DNA from: an uncultured Oscillospiraceae bacterium | GTDB lineage: Bacteria; Bacillota; Clostridia; Oscillospirales; Oscillospiraceae | Assembly (NCBI GenBank): GCA_944385095.1 | Contig: CALWVS010000021.1 | Coordinates: forward strand, 1-36,906 | Reading direction: 5' to 3' | Length of the DNA: 36,906 nucleotides | Shown here: piece by piece, positions 1 to 8,041 of the stretch | How the letters are laid out: each line of letters starts with the position of its first letter | How positions within the stretch are numbered: position 1 is the stretch's first letter | Made by a program: the position numbers and the translations under genes | The notes under the pieces: generated by a model | What the model saw: the letters and a program-made list of their open reading frames with translations, nothing else | Told to the model about the DNA's origin: nothing | The model's database searches: none

Positions 1-417
1 AACCTAATGCTCTTGGAAACCTCAACGCTGTTTCATTGAATGATGTCGGTGATGGCGACTCCTGAAGTTCTTTTTGCCTACTTTTTCTTTCAAGAAAAAG
101 TAGGAGAGCTCTGAGGCGACGTTTTCTTTGTTGTTTGTCTCTGCCACTTTTCCACCTAATGTTCTTGGAAACCTCAACTCTGTTCCATTGAATGATGTCA
201 GTGATGGCGACTCCTGAAGTTCTTTTTGCTTCCTTTTTCTTTCAAGAGAAAGGTTACACATCTCAGCAGTTTTTCAACCTAATGCTCTTGGAAACCTCAA
301 CGCTGTTTCATTGAATGATGTCGGTGATGGCGACTCCTGAAGTTCTTTTTGCTTCCTTTTTCTTTTAAGAAAAAGGAAGTCTTTTTGCCTACTTTTTCTT
401 TTTCAAGAAAAAGTAGG
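1..417. repeat. Hairpin-core repeat array 1
   Basis: Three tandem copies of a roughly 76-nt core (about 1-76, 154-229 and 276-351), each followed by a hairpin. Hairpins lie at 77-104 (13-bp arms CCTACTTTTTCTT, 2-nt gap), about 230-253 (decayed), 352-379 (variant arms CTTCCTTTTTCTT) and 388-417 (13-bp arms, 4-nt loop). The last hairpin ends at base 417, next to the TAA stop of the sensor kinase on the minus strand (418-420), so it can act as that operon's terminator. Cores 1 and 3 are nearly identical; core 2 differs at several bases. Short open frames here are repeat sequence, not genes. The array may continue left of the window. Confidence 0.9.
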
Positions 418-2448
418 TTAGGTGGCTTGTGGGACTGTGACAATGGCTTTGAACAAGTCTCCATCCACTACAAGCTGGAAGGTTCCACCCTGTAATTCTG
501 TCAAATTTTTTGCTATAGACAACCCTAAGCCGGAGCCTTCTGTTGTACGGGATTCTTCTCCCCGCACAAATCGCTCCATGAGCCGTTCCGGTGGAATGTT
601 CAGAGGCTCTCTGGAAATGTTTTTGATGGAGAGAGAAACACTCCCCTGTGCCCGCTCCACTTCAATATAGACCCGTGTTCCTTCCAAAGCATACTTGGAA
701 CAGTTTCCTAAAAGATTGTCAATTACACGCCATAGATGTCTGCCATCTGCATAGACATAGCTCTCCCCCTCTGGCAAGGTACAGACCACCTGCAACTGTT
801 TTGCCTGCAACTTCTCCTCATACTCACCCAATGCCTGGTCCAGTAGCTGCCCCATACCAATTCGCTCCCGATTGACTTTCAGTACACCAGTAGATGCTTT
901 GGATGCCTCCACCAAATCTTCTGTCAGTTTGCGCAGCCGCTGAGATTTCCGCTCCAATACCTCAATATATTCTAATGCTTTGGGGTCAGTCTGTTCTGTG
1001 GTTTTCAATAGATTCACATAGTTGATGATAGAAGTCAATGGTGTTTTCAGGTCATGAGACACATTGGTAATTAACTCCGCTTTGAATCGTTCACTTTTCA
1101 TTTTTTCATCCATTGCACAGGTGAGACCATTGGAAATGTTGTTGAGAATCTCCCCATGCCGCTTCAAATCAGCAGGAAGCCGCTCTGTTTCAATGCGATG
1201 GTTTAAATTGCCTGCTGCAATAATCTCTGCCCCTCTGCGCACCTTCCAAAATCCATATGCCCAGCGACACAGCAGCAACATCACCACCAAATTGAGACAG
1301 AGTCCCGGCACAGGGGCATATTCTGTCAGTGGGTACAGATAATCTACCATAAAAACGCAGGCAACATATCCGCAAAATCCCAAGATAACCTTCCAAATCA
1401 GGGGCAATCCCAAAAAGAAATCCCGTATGAGACGATAAATCCATCGAATCACACGTCCAATAAGAGAGTATTGTACCAGTGTTTTTGTTTTACAGCGTAC
1501 TGCCACTGTTCGTAAAAAGAGTGCCACAGAATACCCCCATCCTGTAACCAATGCCCCTGTACCGAGGCAAATACCAGTTAAAATCCCTCGTTGCATGTAG
1601 GAAATCATCTGCAATACCACCCCCTCATATTCCAGTATGATACTGACAATACAAATGCTCAAAACAAATAGCAGAAGCAACCAAAACTCCAGAAACACTC
1701 TGTCCTGCCAACCTGCCACCAATGTTCTGTTGTTCTCTGGCTGATAGCCTGCTCCCCACAAAAGATAGACCAGCAAAAGCAGTGCAATCCCCAGTGTCCC
1801 AAGAGATGCCACAACATATCCAGTAAACTGGTGCTGACAGCTTTCAAAAACCTGTTGCAAGGCAGAAAAATCATCATTGGCTGTCATCCATTCCGGTTTG
1901 ACCACACCATAACACAACACAAGCCCTTCTTCTGTCAGGTTGCTTTTGTCGGAAAATGCCATGGCTGGCTCCAGTCCAATGGCGTAGACTTCATCAGCCG
2001 AAATGACATAGGATTCCTGAATCAGAGCACTGTCTCCCTGTTCAAATGTGGCATAAAAAAGGGTTTGTACCTGTTCCTCAATGCCTCCTCCTACATTTTC
2101 TAGTACAACCTGACTGCCATCCCAATTCAAAAGCCGGAACCGGAAATTGGTGTTCTGCTGTTGCATCTCCTCTTGAATGCGGTTCATCTGGTTTTGGTAT
2201 CGCTGTTCTTCTACATAGCTCAAATCTTCCTGTTCCAACTTGATCATGCAGTTTGTATACTCAATCAATCTGTTTTCATGCTCTTTGATAAGAAGATAAA
2301 AGGCTTCTGTATCCTCTATGGAATTCAGATTCACATAGGGCAGGGCAATCAGTGTTTGACAGCCATAAAACGCAGAGGTGAACAGGGCAACCAGAAACAA
2401 AATCCAGCCTGCAAAACGCAGGGAGAGGCTCTCCTGCAACCGGTGCAT
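418..2448 (-). CDS. Membrane sensor histidine kinase
   Basis: Two-component sensor kinase of 676 aa that would autophosphorylate and pass phosphate to the response regulator encoded just upstream. A first membrane segment lies at about 12-35, followed by an extracytoplasmic region of about 170 residues, then further hydrophobic segments at about 211-231, 252-272, 284-310, 352-370 and 380-396. This is more membrane than a typical two-TM kinase. The H-box NVSHDLKTPLTSI places the phospho-accepting His near 465, the N-box DNLLGNCSKYA is at about 577-587, and the G-box EGSGLGLSIAKNL is near 637-649, so the catalytic core looks intact. Its ATG directly follows the regulator's TAA, with GGAGGGG inside the regulator's end as ribosome binding site. 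The signal is unknown. Confidence 0.93.
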   Translation of the reverse strand: MHRLQESLSLRFAGWILFLVALFTSAFYGCQTLIALPYVNLNSIEDTEAFYLLIKEHENRLIEYTNCMIKLEQEDLSYVEEQRYQNQMNRIQEEMQQQNTNFRFRLLNWDGSQVVLENVGGGIEEQVQTLFYATFEQGDSALIQESYVISADEVYAIGLEPAMAFSDKSNLTEEGLVLCYGVVKPEWMTANDDFSALQQVFESCQHQFTGYVVASLGTLGIALLLLVYLLWGAGYQPENNRTLVAGWQDRVFLEFWLLLLFVLSICIVSIILEYEGVVLQMISYMQRGILTGICLGTGALVTGWGYSVALFLRTVAVRCKTKTLVQYSLIGRVIRWIYRLIRDFFLGLPLIWKVILGFCGYVACVFMVDYLYPLTEYAPVPGLCLNLVVMLLLCRWAYGFWKVRRGAEIIAAGNLNHRIETERLPADLKRHGEILNNISNGLTCAMDEKMKSERFKAELITNVSHDLKTPLTSIINYVNLLKTTEQTDPKALEYIEVLERKSQRLRKLTEDLVEASKASTGVLKVNRERIGMGQLLDQALGEYEEKLQAKQLQVVCTLPEGESYVYADGRHLWRVIDNLLGNCSKYALEGTRVYIEVERAQGSVSLSIKNISREPLNIPPERLMERFVRGEESRTTEGSGLGLSIAKNLTELQGGTFQLVVDGDLFKAIVTVPQAT

Positions 2449-3144
2449 TTAAACCCCTCCTTTCTCCATTTTGTAACCCAGCCCCCAGACTACTTTCAGA
2501 TAACGGGGGTCCGCTGGGTTAATTTCAATTTTCTCACGAAGATGGCGAATATGTACTGCCACTGTATTTTCAGAACCATAGGCGGGGTCATTCCACACCT
2601 GCTCATAAATCTGTGCAGAGGAGAATACCTGCCCAGGATGGGTCATCAGCAACTTGAGAATGTTGTACTCAATGGGCGTCAGTGCCACAGGGTCTCCATC
2701 CACTGTGACCTGTTTGGCACTGTCATCCATGGAAATGGGTCCTACTGTCAATAGCCCTGGCTCCTTGTCCATGCCACCCAACGCTGTATATCGACGCAGT
2801 TGACTTTTCACCCTTGCCACCACTTCCAGTGGATTGAATGGCTTTGTGATATAGTCATCCGCTCCAATGTTCAGTCCCAGAATTTTGTCTGTATCTTCAC
2901 TTTTGGCAGTGAGAAGAATGATGGGAATATTCGTCTCCTCCCGCAGCTTTGCTGTTGCCCGAATGCCGTCCAGTTCCGGCATCATAATATCCATTAAAAT
3001 TAAATCTGGCTTGTGCTCCTGTACTTTTTCAATGGCTTCTTTGCCGTGGTACGCTTTGATGGTCTGATACCCCTCACTGGTCAGGTAGATATCCAATGCA
3101 GACACAATATCCTGGTCGTCGTCGCAAATCAGAATGGTATACAT
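2449..3144 (-). CDS. OmpR/PhoB-family response regulator
   Basis: DNA-binding response regulator of 231 aa. The receiver domain (about 1-120) has the acidic pocket DDD at 8-10, phospho-acceptor Asp52 in LMDIMMPELDG and the conserved Lys in LLTAKSED. The winged-helix domain (about 130-228) carries the family's LTPIEYNILKLL and VAVHIRHLREKI motifs. It is the first gene of a two-gene operon with the kinase, with no gap between stop and start. A possible promoter is on the minus strand at 3183-3210. The neighbouring glycosylation cassette is divergent, so regulation of it is possible but unproven. Confidence 0.95.
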   Translation of the reverse strand: MYTILICDDDQDIVSALDIYLTSEGYQTIKAYHGKEAIEKVQEHKPDLILMDIMMPELDGIRATAKLREETNIPIILLTAKSEDTDKILGLNIGADDYITKPFNPLEVVARVKSQLRRYTALGGMDKEPGLLTVGPISMDDSAKQVTVDGDPVALTPIEYNILKLLMTHPGQVFSSAQIYEQVWNDPAYGSENTVAVHIRHLREKIEINPADPRYLKVVWGLGYKMEKGGV

Positions 3145-3182
3145 ATTCTCTCATCCTTTCTGCTCAATTTCTGTCTGATTCT

Positions 3183-3210
3183 AGGATAACACACAGAATT
3201 TAAGATGCAA
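3183..3210 (-). promoter_or_regulatory. Putative promoter of the two-component operon
   Basis: On the minus strand, TTGCAT (3205-3210) and TATCCT (3183-3188) are separated by 16 bp, about 40 bp upstream of the regulator ATG. The match to the vegetative consensus is moderate. Confidence 0.4.
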
Positions 3211-3307
3211 GAGGGAATTTCTTAAAAATAGATGAAGCATTTTCCTGTTTTTGGCACTTTTCGACTTTCCACAGGGGCTGTGGAAAAAGGAATCTCCTCT
3301 TTCCTGC

Positions 3308-3336
3308 GTGACTTTTCTGGTATTTTATGCTACAAT
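3308..3336 (+). promoter_or_regulatory. Putative promoter of the glycosylation cassette
   Basis: GTGACT (3308-3313), 17-bp spacer, TACAAT (3331-3336). It lies 38 bp before the first cassette gene. Confidence 0.5.
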
Positions 3337-3374
3337 AGCTTGATTTGATTTTTCTTTGGAAAGGAGACCATTCC

Positions 3375-4976
3375 ATGCCCCTAGACCAGTTGATGGAAAA
3401 ACTGAAACATATGCTATCCCCAACTCAGTGGGTCAGCTTTTTTTCCTGTTTCATTTCTGGCTACCTCATTCACCTTTTTGCGTTTACCAATCTCATCCCA
3501 AACTCGGATGGGTTAAGCCGTGTATTTGATTACCAACAGATGACGGTATCCGGTCGGTGGTTTCTCCACTATGCCTCATCTTTGAATGGATTTACCCAAA
3601 TGCCTGCCCTGATTGGCTTTCTAACCATGTTGTTGCTGTCCTGTGCCGCTGTGGTGGTTGTCACCATTCTGGAACTGAGGGGGCGCACTCTGTCCAGTTT
3701 TGTGGGCATTGTTTTGGCTGCCACACCCTGTCTGGGTTATACTTTTCTCTATATGTTTACCGCTTCTGCTTACAGTCTGTCCATTCTGTTGGCTGCATTG
3801 GCGGTTCTGGCAGTAAAACAGGGGCGGTTTTGGTGGCTTTTGGGCAGTGTATCCCTTACCTTTTCTATGGGTATTTATCAGGCCTATGCTGCATTTGCCA
3901 TCTCCCTATCTCTGCTTGCTGTTCTTGTGGAATGTATGGACCCCCGTTCCTCCTTTTCCTCCACACTGCGTCTGGGACTGCGCCTGTTGGGGATGCTGGC
4001 TTTGGGGGCTGCCCTCTATTATTTGACCTTACAGGTCTTTCTCTCTGTCAAAAATCTGGAATTGTTGGACTATCTGGGTATCAGTGAAACCAGTGGTGGC
4101 TATCCCATTGCCCAGCTTCCCAACCTCATCTTAGATACCTACAAACAGGTGATTGTGTATTTCTTTCTCCCCAACCACTCCAATCCGTTCTCCACACTGT
4201 TCTTTGTGATTCTCAATGGGTTGATGGTGCTGTTTGCTGCTGTATGCCTTGTCATGTTGGTCATCAAGAGGACCCTCTATCGAGACATCTGGCGCATCTG
4301 TGGCATCCTTGTCATGGTGGCACTGCTGCCTCTGGGTATGGGGTTTGCACAAATCATCTCTCCCTTTTCCACCGCCACCCCCATTATGAAATATGCCTAT
4401 GTCTGCGCTTATCTGGCAGCTCTGCTCATGGTCAACTGTGGGCTCAGCCTGCTGCCCCGTCCAAAGGGTACCGTTGCCCTCTCCTGTGGGCTGGTGGTTG
4501 TGATGGTCTGTCTTACTGTGTATCAGGCAAACATCAATAACCTGTTATATACCGCCTCTGCACAGGCGCACCGTGCCACCCTCAGCTATGCCACAAGACT
4601 GCTCAGCCGGATTGAGAGCTGTGAAGGCTACACCGGTGAGGAAGAAATTCTCATCATTGGTTCTTTTCCCACCGACCGGATTTACTCAGATATTGAAAGC
4701 TATGCCCTTGTAGACCACTACAGTCTGCCTATGGACACAGTGGCTCCTCTGAATAAACACATCTACTACTATCTGAACGACTGGCTCAACGTCCCCATTG
4801 AGGAACCAGATGAGGAAACTATGATTTCCATGTCTCAGTCCAAAGAATTCCAAAAAATGCCCCTCTACCCCGCCCAGGGCAGCGTGGCAAAAGTGGATGG
4901 CAAAATTGTGGTAAAAATTCAGGAAGAATACACCCCAAAGAGCGACTATGAACTTGCCTACGAAAAGAGGAGATAA
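3375..4976 (+). CDS. GT-C membrane glycosyltransferase, GtrII-like
   Basis: Polytopic membrane protein of 533 aa with about ten hydrophobic segments and a soluble C-terminal tail of roughly 120 residues. The N-terminal region, with NSDGLSRV and SGRWFLHY, resembles the glucosyltransferase GtrII family, which transfers a sugar from a polyprenyl-phosphate carrier to an acceptor outside the membrane. An upstream in-frame ATG at 3345 is disfavoured because AAGGAG (3361-3366) sits correctly for 3375. The next two genes encode a polyprenyl-phosphate sugar transferase and a GtrA flippase, which completes the known three-component scheme. The acceptor (teichoic acid, lipoprotein or other polymer) cannot be read from sequence. 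Confidence 0.75.
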   Translation: MPLDQLMEKLKHMLSPTQWVSFFSCFISGYLIHLFAFTNLIPNSDGLSRVFDYQQMTVSGRWFLHYASSLNGFTQMPALIGFLTMLLLSCAAVVVVTILELRGRTLSSFVGIVLAATPCLGYTFLYMFTASAYSLSILLAALAVLAVKQGRFWWLLGSVSLTFSMGIYQAYAAFAISLSLLAVLVECMDPRSSFSSTLRLGLRLLGMLALGAALYYLTLQVFLSVKNLELLDYLGISETSGGYPIAQLPNLILDTYKQVIVYFFLPNHSNPFSTLFFVILNGLMVLFAAVCLVMLVIKRTLYRDIWRICGILVMVALLPLGMGFAQIISPFSTATPIMKYAYVCAYLAALLMVNCGLSLLPRPKGTVALSCGLVVVMVCLTVYQANINNLLYTASAQAHRATLSYATRLLSRIESCEGYTGEEEILIIGSFPTDRIYSDIESYALVDHYSLPMDTVAPLNKHIYYYLNDWLNVPIEEPDEETMISMSQSKEFQKMPLYPAQGSVAKVDGKIVVKIQEEYTPKSDYELAYEKRR

Positions 4977-4980
4977 TCCC

Positions 4981-5949
4981 ATGATAGAACCAACCCGCAC
5001 CGGTCTGCTGTCTGTGGTGCTGCCAGCGTATAACGAGGAGGCTTCCATCTCCATTGCCGCCTCTACCATCCACCAGATTTTATTACAGGCTGACATTGCC
5101 CATGAACTCCTCTTTGTCAACGATGGCTCAAAAGATGGAACGTGGAACGAGATTCAATCTATCAGTGAGACCCTCCCTATGGTACATGGAATCTGTTTCT
5201 CCCGCAATTTCGGCAAGGAAGCTGCTATTTTTGCTGGGCTTGCCAACGCCAATGGGGCGTGCTGTGTGGTGCTGGACTGTGATTTACAGCACCCACCGGA
5301 AAAAATTGTGGAGATGTATCGCCTGTGGCAATCTGGCGTACAGGTAGTAGAAGGGGTCAAAATCAGCCGTGGCAAAGAACACGCCCTGCACACACTGGCT
5401 GCCAAAACCTTTTACCGCTTTATGAGTGGTGCCACTGGAATTGACATGTCACGGGCTTCTGATTTCAAACTACTGGACCGTCGGGCTGTGGATGTACTGG
5501 TTGCCATGCGCGAAAAAAACGCCTTTTTCCGTGCCCTTTCCTCCTGGATTGGGTTTTCCACTGCTCAGGTAGAATTTGAAGTGCAGCCACGGGTGGCAGG
5601 TGTGTCCAAATGGTCGCTGAAAAGTCTGGTTCGCTATGCCTTTACCAATCTCTCTGCATTTTCCACCGCTCCTTTGCAGCTTGTGACCTTTTTGGGGCTG
5701 CTGGTGTTTCTCTGCTCTCTGGTACTGGGAAGCTGGTGCCTGTGGCAAAAGCTGAATGGGCAGGCTCTGGAGGGCTTTACCACAGTCATTTTACTGATTT
5801 TACTCATTGGCAGTGCGTTGATGATTTGTCTGGGCATCATTGGATACTACATTGCCAAAATCTATGAGGAAATCAAGGACAGACCTCGGTATATTGTTGC
5901 CCAACAGTGTGGAGGAACTCATGATACAACGGTTGAAAAAACTTCTTGA
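4981..5949 (+). CDS. Polyprenyl-phosphate glycosyltransferase (GT2, GtrB/CsbB-like)
   Basis: Family 2 glycosyltransferase of 322 aa, expected to load a sugar from a nucleotide donor onto undecaprenyl phosphate at the cytoplasmic face. The GT-A fold shows VLPAYNEE (13-20), VNDGSKDGT (46-54) and the metal-binding LDCDLQHPPE with Asp99 and Asp101. Two C-terminal membrane segments (about 233-255 and 266-292) are typical of GtrB and CsbB. The start at 4981 follows GAGGAG; an in-frame ATG at 4948 lies inside the preceding gene and is disfavoured. It is 4 bp after the GT-C gene and its end overlaps the GtrA gene by 29 nt, so the three are surely co-transcribed. Dolichol-phosphate-mannose synthase-like enzymes share this layout, so the sugar is unknown. 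Confidence 0.92.
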   Translation: MIEPTRTGLLSVVLPAYNEEASISIAASTIHQILLQADIAHELLFVNDGSKDGTWNEIQSISETLPMVHGICFSRNFGKEAAIFAGLANANGACCVVLDCDLQHPPEKIVEMYRLWQSGVQVVEGVKISRGKEHALHTLAAKTFYRFMSGATGIDMSRASDFKLLDRRAVDVLVAMREKNAFFRALSSWIGFSTAQVEFEVQPRVAGVSKWSLKSLVRYAFTNLSAFSTAPLQLVTFLGLLVFLCSLVLGSWCLWQKLNGQALEGFTTVILLILLIGSALMICLGIIGYYIAKIYEEIKDRPRYIVAQQCGGTHDTTVEKTS

Positions 5950-6361
5950 CCCCACCTTTTTCCGCTTTCTTCTAGTGGGGATTGTCAATACCTTGGTGGG
6001 CACGGCCATTATGTTTGGGCTTTACAATGTGGCTGGTCTTTACCTATGGGGAGATGCTGGCTACTGGATTTCTTCCGCTGCCAACTATGTAGTGGGCAGT
6101 GTGGTCAGCTACTTTCTCAACAAGCATTTTACCTTCCGCAACACGGAAACTGGCGGTAAAGTGGTCATTCGGTTTGTGGTCAACATTGCTGTGTGTTGGG
6201 TGCTTGCCTATGGCATTGCCCAGCCTGTAACAGAACTGGTGTTAGGTGGTATCTTAAATGCACAGATGGTGGGCAACCTCTCTATGTTCTGTGGTATGGT
6301 GCTGTTTGTGATGCTCAACTACTTGGGGCAGCGATTTTTTGCTTTCCGTGAAAAAAAGTAA
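5921..6361 (+). CDS. GtrA-family membrane protein (polyprenyl-sugar flippase)
   Basis: Small 146-aa protein with four predicted membrane helices and the GtrA-family features FFRFLLVGIVNTL near the N-terminus and SYFLNKHFTF in the middle. GtrA proteins are thought to move polyprenyl-phosphate-linked sugars to the outer leaflet. The start is set at 5921 because GGAGG (5911-5915) lies just before it; a longer frame from 5840 would sit inside the GT2 gene. It overlaps the upstream gene by 29 nt and ends the cassette at a shared bidirectional terminator. Confidence 0.9.
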   Translation: MIQRLKKLLDPTFFRFLLVGIVNTLVGTAIMFGLYNVAGLYLWGDAGYWISSAANYVVGSVVSYFLNKHFTFRNTETGGKVVIRFVVNIAVCWVLAYGIAQPVTELVLGGILNAQMVGNLSMFCGMVLFVMLNYLGQRFFAFREKK

Positions 6362-6397
6362 AAACAGGGTGTGGAAGAATTTTCCACGCCCTGTTTT
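6361..6397. terminator. Bidirectional terminator between the glycosylation cassette and sigF
   Basis: Stem AAAACAGGGTGTGGAA (6361-6376) pairs with TTCCACGCCCTGTTTT (6382-6397) apart from one G-U wobble. A-rich and T-rich flanks let it serve both convergent units. The right arm includes the end of sigF. Confidence 0.8.
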
Positions 6398-7127
6398 AGT
6401 TCTCTCTTGGTAACAGCTGTCCACGCAGTTTATCCACCCCTCTCCGTTCCAGTCTGGACACCTGTACCTGAGACACCCCCAGCACCTTTGCCGCCTGTGT
6501 CTGGGTCAGCCCTTTATAGTAGCGCAATAGGAGTACCTGTTTTTCCCGCTCCGGCAATGCCTCCAGCGCACTTTTCAGTGCCAGCTTCTCCACCAGATTC
6601 TCCTCCAGATTGCCCTCAGACAGCATCCCTTCCAAGGTCAGCCCATTTTCCCCTGTCTCCGCCTGAAGTGACACCACAGGTTCTGTGGCAGTCTCTGCCG
6701 CTGCAATTTCCTCCGGTGTCAGCCCTGACAGTTCAGAAAGTTCTGACAGGGTTGGTTCCCGTCCCAGTTCACCAACCAGCCGGCTGCGCAGGCTGCGAAT
6801 AGAAATGCCACGTTCCTTTAAGCTGCGGCTCACCTTTACCGCTCCGTCATCCCGTAAAAAACGGCGGATTTCTCCGGCAATTTTTGGAACTGCATAGGTG
6901 GAAAACTGGGTTCCATAGTCTGGGTCAAACCCCTGTACTGCCTTTAAAAATCCAATACACCCCAGCTGGTACAAGTCCTCTGGTTCCACTCCTCGCCCAT
7001 AGTATCGACGTACAATAGACCAGATGAGACCATTGTTCTCCTCTAAAACCTGCTCACAGGCTCTGTTATCTCCCTGCCTTGCTGCTGCCAGCAGTTCAGG
7101 GCTTGAGATGGTACCATTCATTTGCAC
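6396..7127 (-). CDS. sigF: RNA polymerase sigma-F factor, forespore-specific
   Basis: Sigma-70 family factor of 243 aa (241 if the second Met at 7121 is used). Region 2 includes DLYQLGCIGFLKAVQGFDPDYG and FSTYAVPKIAGEIRR, region 3 spans about 95-150, and region 4 holds LPEREKQVLLLRYY and the helix-turn-helix TQTQAAKVLGVSQVQVSRLE. In the Bacillus model it directs early forespore transcription and is held inactive by SpoIIAB. It is the last gene of a spoIIAA-spoIIAB-sigF operon in the classical order and overlaps spoIIAB by 10 nt. No spoVA genes follow, unlike in Bacillus subtilis. Confidence 0.96.
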   Translation of the reverse strand: MQMNGTISSPELLAAARQGDNRACEQVLEENNGLIWSIVRRYYGRGVEPEDLYQLGCIGFLKAVQGFDPDYGTQFSTYAVPKIAGEIRRFLRDDGAVKVSRSLKERGISIRSLRSRLVGELGREPTLSELSELSGLTPEEIAAAETATEPVVSLQAETGENGLTLEGMLSEGNLEENLVEKLALKSALEALPEREKQVLLLRYYKGLTQTQAAKVLGVSQVQVSRLERRGVDKLRGQLLPREN

Positions 7128-7555
7128 ACCCGACAGGCAATCCGCCGCTTCATGGTAACAGTGGTGCCCTTGCCCAGTTCAGAACGCACTTTCAGATTGT
7201 CCATAAAACTTTCCATAATGGTAAATCCCATACCGGAGCGTTCCTCCCCACCGGTGGTGAACATGGGCACTCTAGCCTGCGCTACATCGGCAATCCCTGT
7301 TCCCCAGTCTCGAATGATAATTTCCAACACACGGTCCTCTTTGATTCTCAGCTTCATGCTGATTTTCCCAATGCGGTCAGGGTATCCATGGACAATGGCA
7401 TTGGTCACTGCTTCACTGACTGCTGTTTTGATGTCGTTGATTTCCTCCAGTGTGGGGTCAAGCTGGGCTGCAAAACACGCTGCCACAGTGCGGGCAAAGC
7501 CCTCATTGGCAGAGCGGCTGGGAAACTCCAATACGGTATAATTGTCTAATTTCAT
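7118..7555 (-). CDS. spoIIAB: Anti-sigma-F factor and SpoIIAA kinase
   Basis: GHKL-family protein kinase and anti-sigma factor of 145 aa, close to the usual 146. The ATP-binding N-box EAVTNAIVHGY and the DWGTGI and GMGFTIME motifs are present. It binds sigma-F, and releases it after interacting with unphosphorylated SpoIIAA, which it otherwise phosphorylates. The start is placed at 7555 because AAGGAGG is positioned just before it (about 7567-7573); the longer frame back to 7708 would run through spoIIAA. It lies between spoIIAA and sigF, overlapping the latter. Confidence 0.96.
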   Translation of the reverse strand: MKLDNYTVLEFPSRSANEGFARTVAACFAAQLDPTLEEINDIKTAVSEAVTNAIVHGYPDRIGKISMKLRIKEDRVLEIIIRDWGTGIADVAQARVPMFTTGGEERSGMGFTIMESFMDNLKVRSELGKGTTVTMKRRIACRVCK

Positions 7556-7571
7556 CTGATGTACTGCCTCC

Positions 7572-7883
7572 TTATACCCCTTCGAAGGGGATGATATGTT
7601 GCAGCCCTGCTGCCCAAAAGACCTTTTTTGCCTGCTGTGGGGTATTGCGCACACACATGGTTCCACCAAGTTCCTGTACATTGCGGTAGGTCCGCAATAA
7701 CAGAGCAATCCCTGAACTGTCTGTAAATGTCAATCCACTCAAATCCAGTTCCAGTTTTCTAGGCAGGGCACAATTAATCTCCCTGTCTAACTGTGTCATC
7801 AGCTCCCTTGCCCTGTGGTGGTCCAGTTCTCCCTGTATGTGTACGGTTAAACAGCGGTTTTCTTCTGTACAGATAATGGACAT
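7572..7883 (-). CDS. spoIIAA: Anti-anti-sigma-F factor
   Basis: STAS-domain protein of 103 aa, somewhat shorter than the Bacillus homologue of about 117. The motif FTDSSGIALL holds the phosphorylation site at Ser56/Ser57, the second Ser by analogy with Bacillus subtilis. Unphosphorylated protein displaces sigma-F from SpoIIAB. It is the first gene of the operon and ends 16 nt before the spoIIAB start. A sigma-H promoter would be expected upstream, but I could not assign one. Confidence 0.95.
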   Translation of the reverse strand: MSIICTEENRCLTVHIQGELDHHRARELMTQLDREINCALPRKLELDLSGLTFTDSSGIALLLRTYRNVQELGGTMCVRNTPQQAKKVFWAAGLQHIIPFEGV

Positions 7884-7902
7884 ACCTCAAACACTCCCTT
7901 CT

Positions 7903-7932
7903 TTGACCCTACGCTATTTTGTCCATTATAAA
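7903..7932 (+). promoter_or_regulatory. Putative promoter of the MATE gene
   Basis: TTGACC (7903-7908), 18-bp spacer, TATAAA (7927-7932). It would give a 5' leader of about 100 nt before the GTG at 8042 and overlaps the spoIIA control region on the other strand. Confidence 0.4.
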
Positions 7933-8041
7933 AAATCTATCTGGTCACATTCCCATGTTTTCTGTCGCTGCCAGTTGTGGTTTTTTCCCTCTCTTTGTGG
8001 TAAACTAAAAGAAAACCATCAGATACAAGGAGGATTTCTCT

